In this document: in pieces, positions 24,079 to 31,815 of the stretch
How positions within the stretch are numbered: the first letter of the stretch is position 1
Layout of the letters: every line of letters starts with the position of its first letter
Assembly: GCA_904420075.1 (NCBI GenBank)
Contig: CAJFTX010000011.1
Location: 1 to 41,621, forward strand
Length of the DNA stretch: 41,621 nucleotides
Reading direction: 5' to 3'
Origin: an uncultured Clostridia bacterium
GTDB taxonomy: Bacteria; Bacillota; Clostridia; Oscillospirales; Feifaniaceae
Notes under the pieces: model-generated
Database searches by the model: none
The model's input: only the letters and a program-made list of their open reading frames with translations
What the model was told of the DNA's origin: nothing
Program-made: the position numbers and the translations under genes

Positions 24079-24939
24079 ATGGAACTCAAAATTCAAAATG
24101 TCACTATGACCTATCCCAGCGGGAAGCAGGCTCTGAAAGGGCTGAATCTGGAGCTGAAATCCCCCAGCCTCATCGGCCTGCTGGGCCCCAACGGGGCGGG
24201 CAAGTCCACCCTGATGAAGCTGCTGGTGACGGCCCTCCTGCCCACGGGAGGCTGTATCCTGGCGGACGGGAAGCCGCTGGCCAGGGCCGAGCGGACGCTG
24301 AAGGCCAATCTCGGCTATCTGCCCCAGGACTTCGGCCTGTTCGACGAGCTGAGCGTCACCCAGTTTCTGGACTATATGGCCGCCCTCAAGGGGCTGCCCA
24401 ACCCAAAGGCGGCCATCCAGGAGGTGATCGCGGCGGTCAATCTGGAGGAAAAAGCAAAGGCGAAGATCCGCACCCTCTCCGGCGGCCAGCGCCAGCGGGT
24501 GGGCATCGCCCAGGCCCTGCTGGGGGACCCGTCCCTGCTGATCTTCGACGAGCCCACGGTGGGGCTGGACCCGGAGGAGCGCATCCACTTTCGCAATCTG
24601 TTCTCCCGTACGGCCCAGAACCGGCTGGTGCTGCTCTCCACCCACATCATCGAGGACGTACAGTCGGTCTGCGACCAGATCGTGGTCATCCACCGCGGGC
24701 AGATCCTGTTCACCGGCACGCCGGAGGAGCTGATTCAGTCCGCCGCCGGCCATGTGGGCGCGTTCTATGCGCAGGAGGCCGCTCAGGAGAGGGGGCTCCA
24801 CATCACCGCCCGAGTAAACACCGGCAAGGGCGTCCGCTGCCGGGCGGTGGCGGACGTGCTCCCGGCCTTCGCCCAGGTGGAGGAGCCCACCCTGGAGGAC
24901 GCCTACCTCTATCTGATCTCCAGGGAGGCGGCCCGATGA
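24079..24939 (+). CDS. ABC transporter ATP-binding protein
   Basis: The 286-residue nucleotide-binding subunit has Walker A GPNGAGKST (36-44), Q-loop LPQDFG, signature LSGGQRQR, Walker B LLIFDEP with VGLDPEE, and the switch histidine in LLSTHI. The last ~60 residues (from about 225) are an accessory C-terminal region often seen in exporter ATPases of the CcmA type. AGAAAGGAAA lies before the ATG. Its final bases overlap the ATG of the permease-peptidase gene (ATGA overlap), so the subunits are co-translated. It powers the two following membrane proteins. Confidence 0.95.
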   Translation: MELKIQNVTMTYPSGKQALKGLNLELKSPSLIGLLGPNGAGKSTLMKLLVTALLPTGGCILADGKPLARAERTLKANLGYLPQDFGLFDELSVTQFLDYMAALKGLPNPKAAIQEVIAAVNLEEKAKAKIRTLSGGQRQRVGIAQALLGDPSLLIFDEPTVGLDPEERIHFRNLFSRTAQNRLVLLSTHIIEDVQSVCDQIVVIHRGQILFTGTPEELIQSAAGHVGAFYAQEAAQERGLHITARVNTGKGVRCRAVADVLPAFAQVEEPTLEDAYLYLISREAAR

Positions 24940-27119
24940 AGACGATTCGACTGCTGCCCCTGGAGCTGGGCCGGCTGCTTCAGAGCCGCCTGACATGGCT
25001 GGTCATGCTGCTGACCGTCCTCGGCCCCGCGGCGGGCCTGTTTCTCTATAAGCCGGCCACAGCCGCCACCATGAACTCCATCTATCTGGCCAATCCGGCC
25101 ATCGCCGGCGGCGTGGTGGGCGGTATCCTGTTCGGCCTACTGGCGATCTTTGAGCTGGACCGGGCCAGACGGAGCCGCATGGACGTCCTGACGGACGCCG
25201 CGGTCTCCCCGCTCTGCACGGCGCTGGCGCGTCTGCTGGCCCTGCTCGCCGCCGCGGTTTTGACCGTGGCGCTCACCGCGCTGCTGTGGCTTCCCGTCAG
25301 CGCCGGTCTGACCGGCGCGGTGTTCGACGGGACGGACTATCTCCTGGCCTATCTGCTGCTGATGGGGGCCGCTCTGCCCCTGGGCATCCTGGCGGCGTCC
25401 TGCGCCTATCAGTTCACCCGCCGGGCGGACCTGTCCGGCGTACTGCTGGCCGTCTTTGCGGCCCTCAGCCTGACGGTGTGGGCGGGCGACTGGCAGCTGT
25501 GCTGGCTGAATCCCTGCGTGTGGGCCCTGTCCGACGACTTTTCCAATTTCCGCGTCTTCTGCTCGGTGGCCTGGATGCGTCTGACCTGGCTTCTCGCCCT
25601 GTCCGGGGTGTGGACGCTCTCCTGGCTGTGCGTCCGGCAGCACGGCAAGGGCGCGCTCGGCTCTCTGGCCCGGAGCGCCCGGCGGGCCTACCGTCCGGCG
25701 GTCGCCCTGGCGCTGCTGGCCTGCTCCTGCGCCGTCCACCTCGCCCAGCCCTTCATCGACCACAGCAATCCGGACCTGACGGTGATGTCCTTCTATGAGA
25801 TCCCCTATGCGCAGGACGTCACCTTCCTCAGCCGCAGCGCCCAGGTGTTCCCGGACACCTCCGCGGGGACGGTGACCGGCCGGGCCTCCTACCGGCTCCG
25901 GAACGCCTCCGGGCGGGAGCAGCGCATCTCCTTCGGCATCAATCCCGGCTATGCGGTCTCCCACGTGCGGGCCAACGGCGCGGACGTCCCCTTCTCGGTG
26001 AGCGACTACCAGGAGTACAATGAAGCCCTGCTGGAGGTCACCGTCCCCGCGGAGGAGGTGGTGGAGGTGACCATGGAGTACAGCGGCCTCCCCCAGGAGA
26101 GCATCCCGACGATGCAGGGGGGCAAGGAGCTCAGCTCGGAATACCTCTGCCTGGAAAACGCCGCCCTCTCGCCCCGGCTGCTGAACGTGCTGCCCGGAGA
26201 GAACGGCTACCCCGCCGAACTCGAGATCACCCTTCCGGCGAACATGACGGCCGTCCCCTTCGGCTCCGCTCAGGCGGAAGTGGTCTCGCAGGACGAGAGC
26301 GGCGCCAGAACCTGGCGCTGGGAGGACAACGGCACCGGCGGCATTCTCTACGCCGGCGACTACGTCCGGGAGGACATCGAGGCCGGGGGGATGACCATCC
26401 AGTTCTACTACGGCCGCAAGCATCAGGCTGTCATGGAGGAGGTGGGAGCCGTGGAGGCTGTGAGGGCCGTGGTGGACTACTGCACCCGGCACTACGGGAT
26501 GCTCTCCTTCGGCTCCGGGGAGACCCTGAAGCTGATCCAGAGCCGGGTGGCCGGCGGCGGATACGCCGCCGACGGCGCAAGCCTGCTGGACGAGGCGGAC
26601 TTCACCGCCGCCAACCTGGGCGATACCGGCAAGGGGGCCGCCCCCGGAGAGACGTTCATCCACGAGCTGGTCCACCAGTGGTGGGGCCTCGGCAACATGT
26701 TCGACGCCGCCGACCCCGCCGGCCCCTGGTCGGCCGAGGGACTGACCGTCTACACCACCTACCGCATCGTCAAGGAGCTCTACGGCGAGGCCTACGCCCG
26801 GGAGCACTATGTGGACCAGTGGCAGCGCGCGGTGGACGACTACTACCTGAATTTCTACGTCCGTCACCCGGAGTATCTGGAGCTGCTGCCGGAGAGCGAG
26901 CAGCTGTCCATCTCCAACAGCCTGTCCGGCGTGCGGCAGTACAGCGAGATGCCCCTCAAGATTTTGCGGGCGGAGCAGCTGGTGGGCGGCGAGGAGGCCA
27001 TGGACAAGATCCTGTACAGCCTGTTCAACCGGGAGCTGGACCCCATGTACCCCTATCTCACCTATGAGGAATTTCTGAGCGCCTGCGCTCTGACGGAGGA
27101 GGAGCTGAACCTTGAGTAA
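24936..27119 (+). CDS. ABC permease fused to an M1-family metallopeptidase domain
   Basis: The protein has 727 residues. Residues 1 to about 270 hold about seven hydrophobic helices (e.g. LTWLVMLLTVLGPAAGLFL, LARLLALLAAAVLTVALTAL, TWLLALSGVWTLSWLC), the export permease part. Residues about 275-727 form a large domain predicted outside the membrane, with a beta-sandwich then an M1 gluzincin fold. The zinc motif is HELVH (H576, E577, H580) and the distal zinc ligand is E601 in WSAEGL. The gap of 20 residues between HExxH and Glu is two longer than the usual 18, with DAADPAG inserted. The likely role is transport coupled to peptide trimming at the cell surface; the substrate is unknown. Permease/M1 fusions of this type are known in Firmicutes. 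Confidence 0.9.
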   Translation: MKTIRLLPLELGRLLQSRLTWLVMLLTVLGPAAGLFLYKPATAATMNSIYLANPAIAGGVVGGILFGLLAIFELDRARRSRMDVLTDAAVSPLCTALARLLALLAAAVLTVALTALLWLPVSAGLTGAVFDGTDYLLAYLLLMGAALPLGILAASCAYQFTRRADLSGVLLAVFAALSLTVWAGDWQLCWLNPCVWALSDDFSNFRVFCSVAWMRLTWLLALSGVWTLSWLCVRQHGKGALGSLARSARRAYRPAVALALLACSCAVHLAQPFIDHSNPDLTVMSFYEIPYAQDVTFLSRSAQVFPDTSAGTVTGRASYRLRNASGREQRISFGINPGYAVSHVRANGADVPFSVSDYQEYNEALLEVTVPAEEVVEVTMEYSGLPQESIPTMQGGKELSSEYLCLENAALSPRLLNVLPGENGYPAELEITLPANMTAVPFGSAQAEVVSQDESGARTWRWEDNGTGGILYAGDYVREDIEAGGMTIQFYYGRKHQAVMEEVGAVEAVRAVVDYCTRHYGMLSFGSGETLKLIQSRVAGGGYAADGASLLDEADFTAANLGDTGKGAAPGETFIHELVHQWWGLGNMFDAADPAGPWSAEGLTVYTTYRIVKELYGEAYAREHYVDQWQRAVDDYYLNFYVRHPEYLELLPESEQLSISNSLSGVRQYSEMPLKILRAEQLVGGEEAMDKILYSLFNRELDPMYPYLTYEEFLSACALTEEELNLE

Positions 27120-27828
27120 AATTTACAGATACGAGTGCAGGAGACTGCTGTGGAACAAGTTTTTTGTGGGATTGGCGGCGGTGCTGCTCCTCTACGGGGC
27201 CCTGGTGCTCCACGGTGCGACCATTCTGGGCGTGGCCCACACCGCCCCCTTCTCCCCCTGGAGCTTTGGGGACTACCTCTCCCGGATGCTCCCCCTGCTG
27301 TGGATCGGGACGCTGTTCCTCCTTACCTTTTTCACCTCCGGCAGGGCCCGGCGGGCGGCGGTGCTCACGGACGCCACGCCCATGCCGCCCCGGACCTACG
27401 CCCTGGCCCGCTGCGCCGCGGCGCTCACCGGCGGCCTGCTGCTGACCCTGCTGTGCACGGGGGAGGCCGCGGTGTTCTACGGCCGGATGTTCGGCTGGTA
27501 CGGCTGGGGCAGCCTCGCGCTCCCGGCGCTGGCGACCCTCCTGCCGCCGCTGATATTCGCCATGGGCAGCGGGTGGCTTCTGGGACAGCTCCGGCCCTGG
27601 CTGCTGTATGTCTGGATGGCGGCACCTCTCCTGCTGGCGGCCCTGCCCCTGCCGGAGGCCCTGGGGCTCTGGAACGGCAGTTTCTTTACAACCTATCCCC
27701 TCTCCCTGGGGACGCTGGACCCGGGATTTACCCTCCCGGTGCCGGTGATCGCGGCGCAGCTCCTGCTGTTGGGGCTGGGCGCAGTGTTGTTGATGAAAAC
27801 TTCAAAGCCGGCCGGGCGTCTCCGCTGA
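27112..27828 (+). CDS. Second ABC transporter permease subunit
   Basis: This is a 238-residue polytopic membrane protein with about six hydrophobic helices: FFVGLAAVLLLYGALVL, LPLLWIGTLFLLTFF, CAAALTGGLLLTLLC, LALPALATLLPPLIFAMG, LLYVWMAAPLLLAALPL and VIAAQLLLLGLGAVLLM. There is no enzymatic motif. The start is TTG at 27112 (TTG AGT AAA) preceded by GGAGGAG; it overlaps the end of the peptidase-permease gene, which shows tight coupling. It is probably the partner permease of the ATPase at 24079. No close family was recognised beyond ABC-2-like permeases. Confidence 0.82.
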   Translation: MSKIYRYECRRLLWNKFFVGLAAVLLLYGALVLHGATILGVAHTAPFSPWSFGDYLSRMLPLLWIGTLFLLTFFTSGRARRAAVLTDATPMPPRTYALARCAAALTGGLLLTLLCTGEAAVFYGRMFGWYGWGSLALPALATLLPPLIFAMGSGWLLGQLRPWLLYVWMAAPLLLAALPLPEALGLWNGSFFTTYPLSLGTLDPGFTLPVPVIAAQLLLLGLGAVLLMKTSKPAGRLR

Positions 27829-28534
27829 GCTGCACCGCTCCGCGGGGAACCGGTAGGCGCCAGCAAGGTGTGCGGCGCTCGACCGAAGTACTCTGTGCGG
27901 GGTGACGGCAGGGAGGCCATCACCACAATCCGGGCCAATCGCCCCGGACGAGAAGATATTCAAAACGGCGGCAGACGCCTCGCGGGAGCGGTCCTCCCAT
28001 CCGGGGACACCGGCTCTCCGCGTGCGCTGAACACCGGACAAGAGCTCCGCCGGAGCCGCGGCGGACGCCCCGCGCTTTAAAGTCGCCCGGCAAAAGCTAC
28101 GCCGGAGAGTACTTCCACCGGGCGAGGGCCGCCCATGCGGCAAGCGGCGGCTGGGAAAGAGAGCTGAGCCCGCGCCCGGGTATCCAGTCTATACCGGGGC
28201 GGTGCTGTCACCGGAGAATATACGAGCGCCGGGAGGAAATTTTTCCTCCCGGCGCTCTGCTGTCCCGCGGTCGGTGCGGTCGTCTGTAAAATGAGGTCTC
28301 CCGCCCTCTCAGGCCGTTCCAACGCCCCTTTCCCTCCACGCAAAGCCGCGCGCCCGCAGGCCGGTTCAGCCATGTCCTGTCCGGCGCCGCGCCGGAGCAC
28401 GGGCGCTCCCAGCCGAGCGACACGCCCATATCACCGGAAGCCCTTGATTTTACCGGGTCTCCGGGCCACTCACTCCTCGATGGATTTACTCTCGCGGGCG
28501 GTAGCATATCCGGCTGCCTGCGCGTCTCCGCGCG
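27829..28534. other. 700-base gene-free region with a long perfect palindrome
   Basis: This region lies between convergent genes. It has no convincing reading frame with a ribosome site and no recognised RNA. A 16-bp perfect stem with a TT loop lies at 28224-28257 but lacks a T run on either side. Its base composition is GC-rich and its content may be remnant DNA at the junction between the ABC cassette and the phage region. I see nothing else to annotate. Confidence 0.5.
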
Positions 28535-28972
28535 CTATCCCCTCTCCCCGAGCAGAAAGGCCCGCGCCCGCTCATATTTCTCCACCCGCGCGCTGTCCGG
28601 CGCGAGACCCGCGGCGGCAAGCCTGCTCCGGTCGAGATTGTGCGCGAGGTCGCAGAGCTTCACCTCTCTGGCCAGCGGGTTCTCCCGGATTCTCCCGAGA
28701 TAGAGAAAATAGTCCTCCCCGGGGAAACGGGTCAGCAGCCGCACCGCCCGGACCACCTCCTCCGGGAAGCGGGCCGCGAGCTCCCGCTCGGTGAGCCCGG
28801 TGTCCTCCAAGACGTCGTGCAGCAGCGCGACGCAGACGGCCTGCTCGCTTTTCATCTGTTCCGCCAGGTGAAACGGGTGAAAGATATAGGGCGCGCCCGC
28901 CCGGTCGAGCTGTCCGTGGTGCGCCGCGTAAGAGAGGCGCATCGCCTCGAGGGTGTACGGCGTGTAGATCAT
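28535..28972 (-). CDS. Small HD-domain protein, (p)ppGpp hydrolase-like
   Basis: This 145-residue single-domain protein has the HD pattern of the RelA/SpoT hydrolase domain. HHGQLDRAGAPYIFHP (H32) is followed by LLHDVLEDTG (H52, D53, with the ED pair typical of SpoT) and VKLCDLAHNLD (D108). There is no synthetase, TGS or ACT domain, so it resembles stand-alone hydrolases such as the MESH1 class. Predicted activity is Mn-dependent removal of pyrophosphate from (p)ppGpp or a related alarmone. AGGAGGAAGAGAT precedes the ATG. It is the last gene of the phage-region strand and could be either cargo or a flanking host gene. Related HD hydrolases with other nucleotide substrates cannot be excluded. 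Confidence 0.82.
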   Translation of the reverse strand: MIYTPYTLEAMRLSYAAHHGQLDRAGAPYIFHPFHLAEQMKSEQAVCVALLHDVLEDTGLTERELAARFPEEVVRAVRLLTRFPGEDYFLYLGRIRENPLAREVKLCDLAHNLDRSRLAAAGLAPDSARVEKYERARAFLLGERG

Positions 28973-29009
28973 ATCTCTTCCTCCTCTTCCCTCAGATGGC
29001 TCTATTCTA

Positions 29010-29291
29010 TCAGATCAGACGGGCGTTGTCTCTCTGCGGGCGCTCGAACAGCTCGTAGCCGTCCGGCCCCCGCCGCAGATAGCCCGCCCGCTCGAGCTCC
29101 CGCACCCCCGCGCGCACCGCGTCCCGCCCCTCCTTACAGATGGCGGCGAGGCCCTCGACGCTGTACCGCCAGCCGGGCGGGAGCGAGGCCATCAGCGCAA
29201 ACAGCCCCTTCGCCTTCAGGGAAAGCGCGCCGTCGCGCAGCGGGCGGTTGGAGACGGTGAGATAGCCGCCCTCTCTGTCTTTGTGCAGCAC
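29010..29291 (-). CDS. Helix-turn-helix domain protein
   Basis: The protein has 93 residues from GTG at 29291, chosen because AAAGGGGGAG lies just before it; an in-frame GTG at 29309 is less likely. The sequence GYLTVSNRPLRDGALSLKAKG opens a winged-helix fold, followed by LFALMASLPPGWRYSVEGLA and DAVRAGVRELERAGYLRR. This pattern is familiar from replication-initiator-like helix-turn-helix proteins in clostridial phages and conjugative elements. Here it is only a single DNA-binding domain with no replication domain, so it may be a regulator or a truncated initiator. Confidence 0.75.
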   Translation of the reverse strand: MLHKDREGGYLTVSNRPLRDGALSLKAKGLFALMASLPPGWRYSVEGLAAICKEGRDAVRAGVRELERAGYLRRGPDGYELFERPQRDNARLI

Positions 29292-29345
29292 AGCCTCTCC
29301 CCCTTTCACGGAGGCGGGCGCCCTGTCCCGGACGCCCGCACGCGC

Positions 29346-29735
29346 TTACTGTCTGTTTTTCTCGTTGAACTCCCGGATCTTCTCCAGGAACTGCTCCCGC
29401 TCGAGGGTGGGCATCCCGTCGAGATAGCCCATCAGCTCCGCCAGCGTGACCTTCGAGTCAAACTGGAACTTCTGGTTGTCGAGGGTCGGGTTGCCGTTTA
29501 AATACCCGGTCCGGTCCGCCTCCTGGAGCAGGTAGTCCCGGTCGTTGTTGCGGACCTCCTCCTGGAAGCGGTCCCGGTCGAGGGTCGGATTGCCGTTCAA
29601 GTACCCCGTGAGCCCCGCCTCCTGGAGCAGGTAGTCCTGATTGTACTGCCGCTGGCTCTCCTCAAACTGCCGGTTGGCGAGGGTGGACTGCCCGTTTAGA
29701 TAGCCGGTGAGTCCCGCCTCCTGGAGGAAGTAGTC
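29346..29735 (-). repeat. 99-bp coding tandem repeats in the virion protein gene
   Basis: Three full units of 99 bp (33 codons), plus a shortened fourth, are diverged at DNA level but share CTCCTGCAGGAGGC-like and TACCTGAACGG-like cores on the coding strand. The period is seen by aligning the GYLNG motifs, spaced 33, 33 and 26 residues apart. Confidence 0.8.
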
Positions 29736-30434
29736 CCGCTCGTCGGCGAGCTTCTGATACTGGAATTTCTCCCAGTCGCGCCGGTCGGAGAGCCCCATCT
29801 CGGCCGCCGCCGCGTCGTACTGCGCGGCGAGCATCGCCGCGCTCAAATCCCCCTCACTGATCGCGTCCGCAATCGCGCGGCGGTAGCTCTCGGTCTGCGA
29901 CTGCTGCTGCGCGTTGAGCGCGCCGATCTGACTTGCGTAGGCGTTCTGCAAATTCAGCGTGTCCTGACGCCCCTGTCCGCCGGTGAGCTCGCCGGAGTTT
30001 GCCAGGTTCTCCCGCAGCGCCTTCTGCGATTTGTACCGCTCCACCTCGCTCTGGCTGCGCAAGCTCTGATACTGCGGCTCGAGTCCCGCGATCTGCTCCT
30101 CGTAGCCGGAGACCTGCTTGTTCACCGCCGACTGAAGCTGCGCCAGCGCCGCCTGCTTCTTCGCCCTCTGCAGCGCCTCGATCTCCGAGGGGGTGCTGTA
30201 CGCCTCGGTCCTCACTCCGGTGCCGTTGCCGATGTTCGACTGGAAGCTGCCGTCATCGTTCGAGGTATAGCCCCAGGCGGCGCCGTTTCTCGCACGCTCC
30301 GCGCGCTCGTGCGCCGCCTGTTTCCCGGCCTCGTCCCCCGCGGCGTCCGCCTTCTCCCAGTCGGAGGTGGCGGCGAGCACCTCCTGCTGTTGCTTCTGGT
30401 TGAGTCTTCTCTTATCCGTCTCTGTCAGTGCCAT
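29346..30434 (-). CDS. Phage structural protein with coiled coil and four 33-residue repeats
   Basis: The protein has 362 residues. The N-terminal half (1-230) is Gln-, Ala- and Glu-rich helical sequence, likely a coiled coil (ALAQLQSAVNKQVSGYEEQI). The C-terminal 129 residues (234-362) are a tandem array: three 33-residue units starting DY[F/L]LQEA and containing TGYLNGx[S/P]TL, then a shorter unit with MGYLDGMPTLEREQF. ATG at 30434 directly abuts the stop of the preceding small gene (TAA ATG). Repeats of the GYLNGxPTL type occur in uncharacterised clostridial phage proteins; a role as a minor virion or DNA-ejection protein is inferred only from position. Confidence 0.75.
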   Translation of the reverse strand: MALTETDKRRLNQKQQQEVLAATSDWEKADAAGDEAGKQAAHERAERARNGAAWGYTSNDDGSFQSNIGNGTGVRTEAYSTPSEIEALQRAKKQAALAQLQSAVNKQVSGYEEQIAGLEPQYQSLRSQSEVERYKSQKALRENLANSGELTGGQGRQDTLNLQNAYASQIGALNAQQQSQTESYRRAIADAISEGDLSAAMLAAQYDAAAAEMGLSDRRDWEKFQYQKLADERDYFLQEAGLTGYLNGQSTLANRQFEESQRQYNQDYLLQEAGLTGYLNGNPTLDRDRFQEEVRNNDRDYLLQEADRTGYLNGNPTLDNQKFQFDSKVTLAELMGYLDGMPTLEREQFLEKIREFNEKNRQ

Positions 30435-30779
30435 TTAGTATTCACCCCCATCGATTACAAGGTCGCCCGAGAGCTTGTCGGTCGTGATGCTCCCGTCCGG
30501 CACGCCCGCCGACACGATCTCGTCGATCGCCGCCCGCAGCGCGAGCAGCTTCTCCATCACGCTGCCCGCCGTGTCCCCGGCATAGAGCGGCCCCGCGCCC
30601 AGCTCCGAGGCGCCGCTCTCCTGCAGCTCCGCCAGCAGCACGTCGTTCAGATAGTCGCGCGTCTGGTTGTGCGGCCGCTGCAGCTGCTCTCGGGCGGCGT
30701 CCTCGCTGTCCGGAGCGGTCAGATAGGCCGTGTGGTCGGCAAGGCCGGTCTCCGGCTCAAATTGTAGTTTTGTCAGCAT
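30435..30779 (-). CDS. Small phage protein of unknown function
   Basis: The 114-residue acidic protein opens MLTKLQFEPETGLADHTAYL and has a helical middle (RDYLNDVLLAELQESG, MEKLLALRAAIDEIV). It ends with a short Ser/Thr-Asp strand (GSITTDKLSGDLVIDGGEY). The ending resembles the 'DGSITTAKL' linker common in phage tail-fibre and virion proteins, so a structural role is likely but not proven. GAAAGGAGAGAAG upstream gives a good ribosome site. It abuts the repeat protein gene and follows the 87-residue gene by 33 bases. Confidence 0.65.
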   Translation of the reverse strand: MLTKLQFEPETGLADHTAYLTAPDSEDAAREQLQRPHNQTRDYLNDVLLAELQESGASELGAGPLYAGDTAGSVMEKLLALRAAIDEIVSAGVPDGSITTDKLSGDLVIDGGEY

Positions 30780-30812
30780 CTCTTCTCTCCTTTCCCGTGA
30801 TCGGGCGGCCTT

Positions 30813-31076
30813 TTACTGATAGTCGCTCACGTCGTAGGGCTCGCCGAAGTTCCCCTTCGTCGCCTCGAAATACTCCGCGTTCATCCGCCGGATCGCGTCC
30901 GGGCCGATGGCGTCTGCCTCCGCGTGCAGCTCCGCCGGGATGAGCCCGCCGGTCTCCCCGTCCCCGCCCGAGAGCAGGTCCGCCCTCAGCCGGTCCTTCG
31001 CCACGTCCAGCGTGCACCCGTATTTTCTCGCGATATCGCCAATCAGTTTCTTGTTTTTACTAAAAATGTTTTTCAT
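30813..31076 (-). CDS. Small phage-region protein of unknown function
   Basis: The protein has 87 residues from ATG at 31076, chosen because GAGGAGGAGACCT is the ribosome site; an upstream in-frame start at 31091 lies in that site. The N-terminus is basic (KNIFSKNKKLIGDIARKYG), and the rest is acidic and helical. No family was recognised. It follows the next small gene by 15 bases and is part of the same transcription unit. Confidence 0.6.
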   Translation of the reverse strand: MKNIFSKNKKLIGDIARKYGCTLDVAKDRLRADLLSGGDGETGGLIPAELHAEADAIGPDAIRRMNAEYFEATKGNFGEPYDVSDYQ

Positions 31077-31091
31077 AGGTCTCCTCCTCAC

Positions 31092-31298
31092 TCAAGCTTC
31101 CACTTTCGGAAATCTTCGATCCGCCTCGGCTTTCACCTCATCGCGCCAAGCGGCGTGGGCGGCTCTCTCCTCCGCCGTGCCGTAGACCGCCACGGCGAAC
31201 TCGTCCTCAATCCTCGGGTACCGCTCCCGCATCTTCGCCCGGATAAATGCGCCTCTTATATCCGCTTCCAAGTGGTATACTCCGTCTCTGTCAAACAT
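31092..31298 (-). CDS. Small phage-region protein of unknown function
   Basis: The protein has 68 residues (MFDRDGVYHLEADIRGAF at the start, then charged helix EERAAHAAWRDEVKAEADRR). ATG at 31298 is chosen because GGAGGAG lies 5 bases upstream; an in-frame GTG at 31316 would put this site inside the gene. The charged helical ending recalls small head-completion proteins, but no family can be named. It is the first gene after mosaic repeat island B. Confidence 0.6.
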   Translation of the reverse strand: MFDRDGVYHLEADIRGAFIRAKMRERYPRIEDEFAVAVYGTAEERAAHAAWRDEVKAEADRRFPKVEA

Positions 31299-31329
31299 AA
31301 AAACTCCTCCAATCACGTCTCGAGCGCCA

Positions 31330-31810
31330 CCCGCTGACGCCGTGCTGTTCCCTCTTTACTGTCTCGGCCTACGACGGCCTAAGAGCCCGCCTTCGGCGCG
31401 CCCACCGCTTGTACGCACCCTGCGGGGTGCAGTGCGGGCCTCCCAGTATTTGCGACTCGCCAAGAGCCGAGCTTCGCTCGGTTGCTCGCTTGCACGCGCC
31501 TCCGACTCGCTTAAGAGCCGAGCTTCGCTCGGTTGCCCGCTTGTACGCTCGCTGCGGCTCGCAGTGCGGAGCGCAGTCCGTCACCAGTTTCACTGGTTCC
31601 TCCTTCGTGAAACCGCTGCAAGCGTGCTGTGCACGCTCTCCGCGGTTCCCCGCCGAGGTCACTACACGGCTGCGGTTGGACTCGGCGCACTACCTCAATC
31701 ACGCCTCACGACGGACGACGGCCGTCATGCTACTCCGCTGCGCCAGCAGGCGCGCCCTGCTTTTCCGCTCCGCCAGCCTTATCCCGCTGCTCACGACGGC
31801 TCGGGCGCAC
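31330..31810. repeat. Mosaic repeat island B
   Basis: The gap between the tail-fibre-like gene and the small genes is almost wholly repeat. It holds three two-hairpin modules (31370-31432, 31453-31500, 31503-31565) and the 33-base module identical to island A (31571-31603). Next comes the nested-hairpin module (31604-31690: outer stem AACCGC/GCGGTT, inner stem AGCGTGC/GCACGCT), then a CACGCC segment and the end motif at 31787-31810, five bases from the stop codon of the 359-residue gene. No gene or clear terminator module of the A/T-flanked type was found in this island. Confidence 0.85.
31453..31547. repeat. Tandem pair of 50-base hairpin modules
   Basis: Two copies lie at a 50-base period. 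Each has CGACTCGC, then AAGAGCC, then the hairpin CCGAGC-TTC-GCTCGG, then GGTTGC[T/C]CGCTTG[C/T]ACGC. The copies differ at only a few positions, suggesting recent duplication. Confidence 0.85.
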
Positions 31811-31815
31811 TCTCT

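Noticed and set aside
28208-28507. 99-codon minus-strand frame in the 27.8-28.5 kb gap
   Set aside because: No ribosome site or recognisable domain was seen and it spans the palindrome. It could be a remnant, but nothing supports a real gene.
31453-31565. Short direct repeats resembling a CRISPR array
   Set aside because: Only two or three units are present, there are no unique spacers of constant length, no leader and no cas genes. The units belong to the mosaic repeat family.
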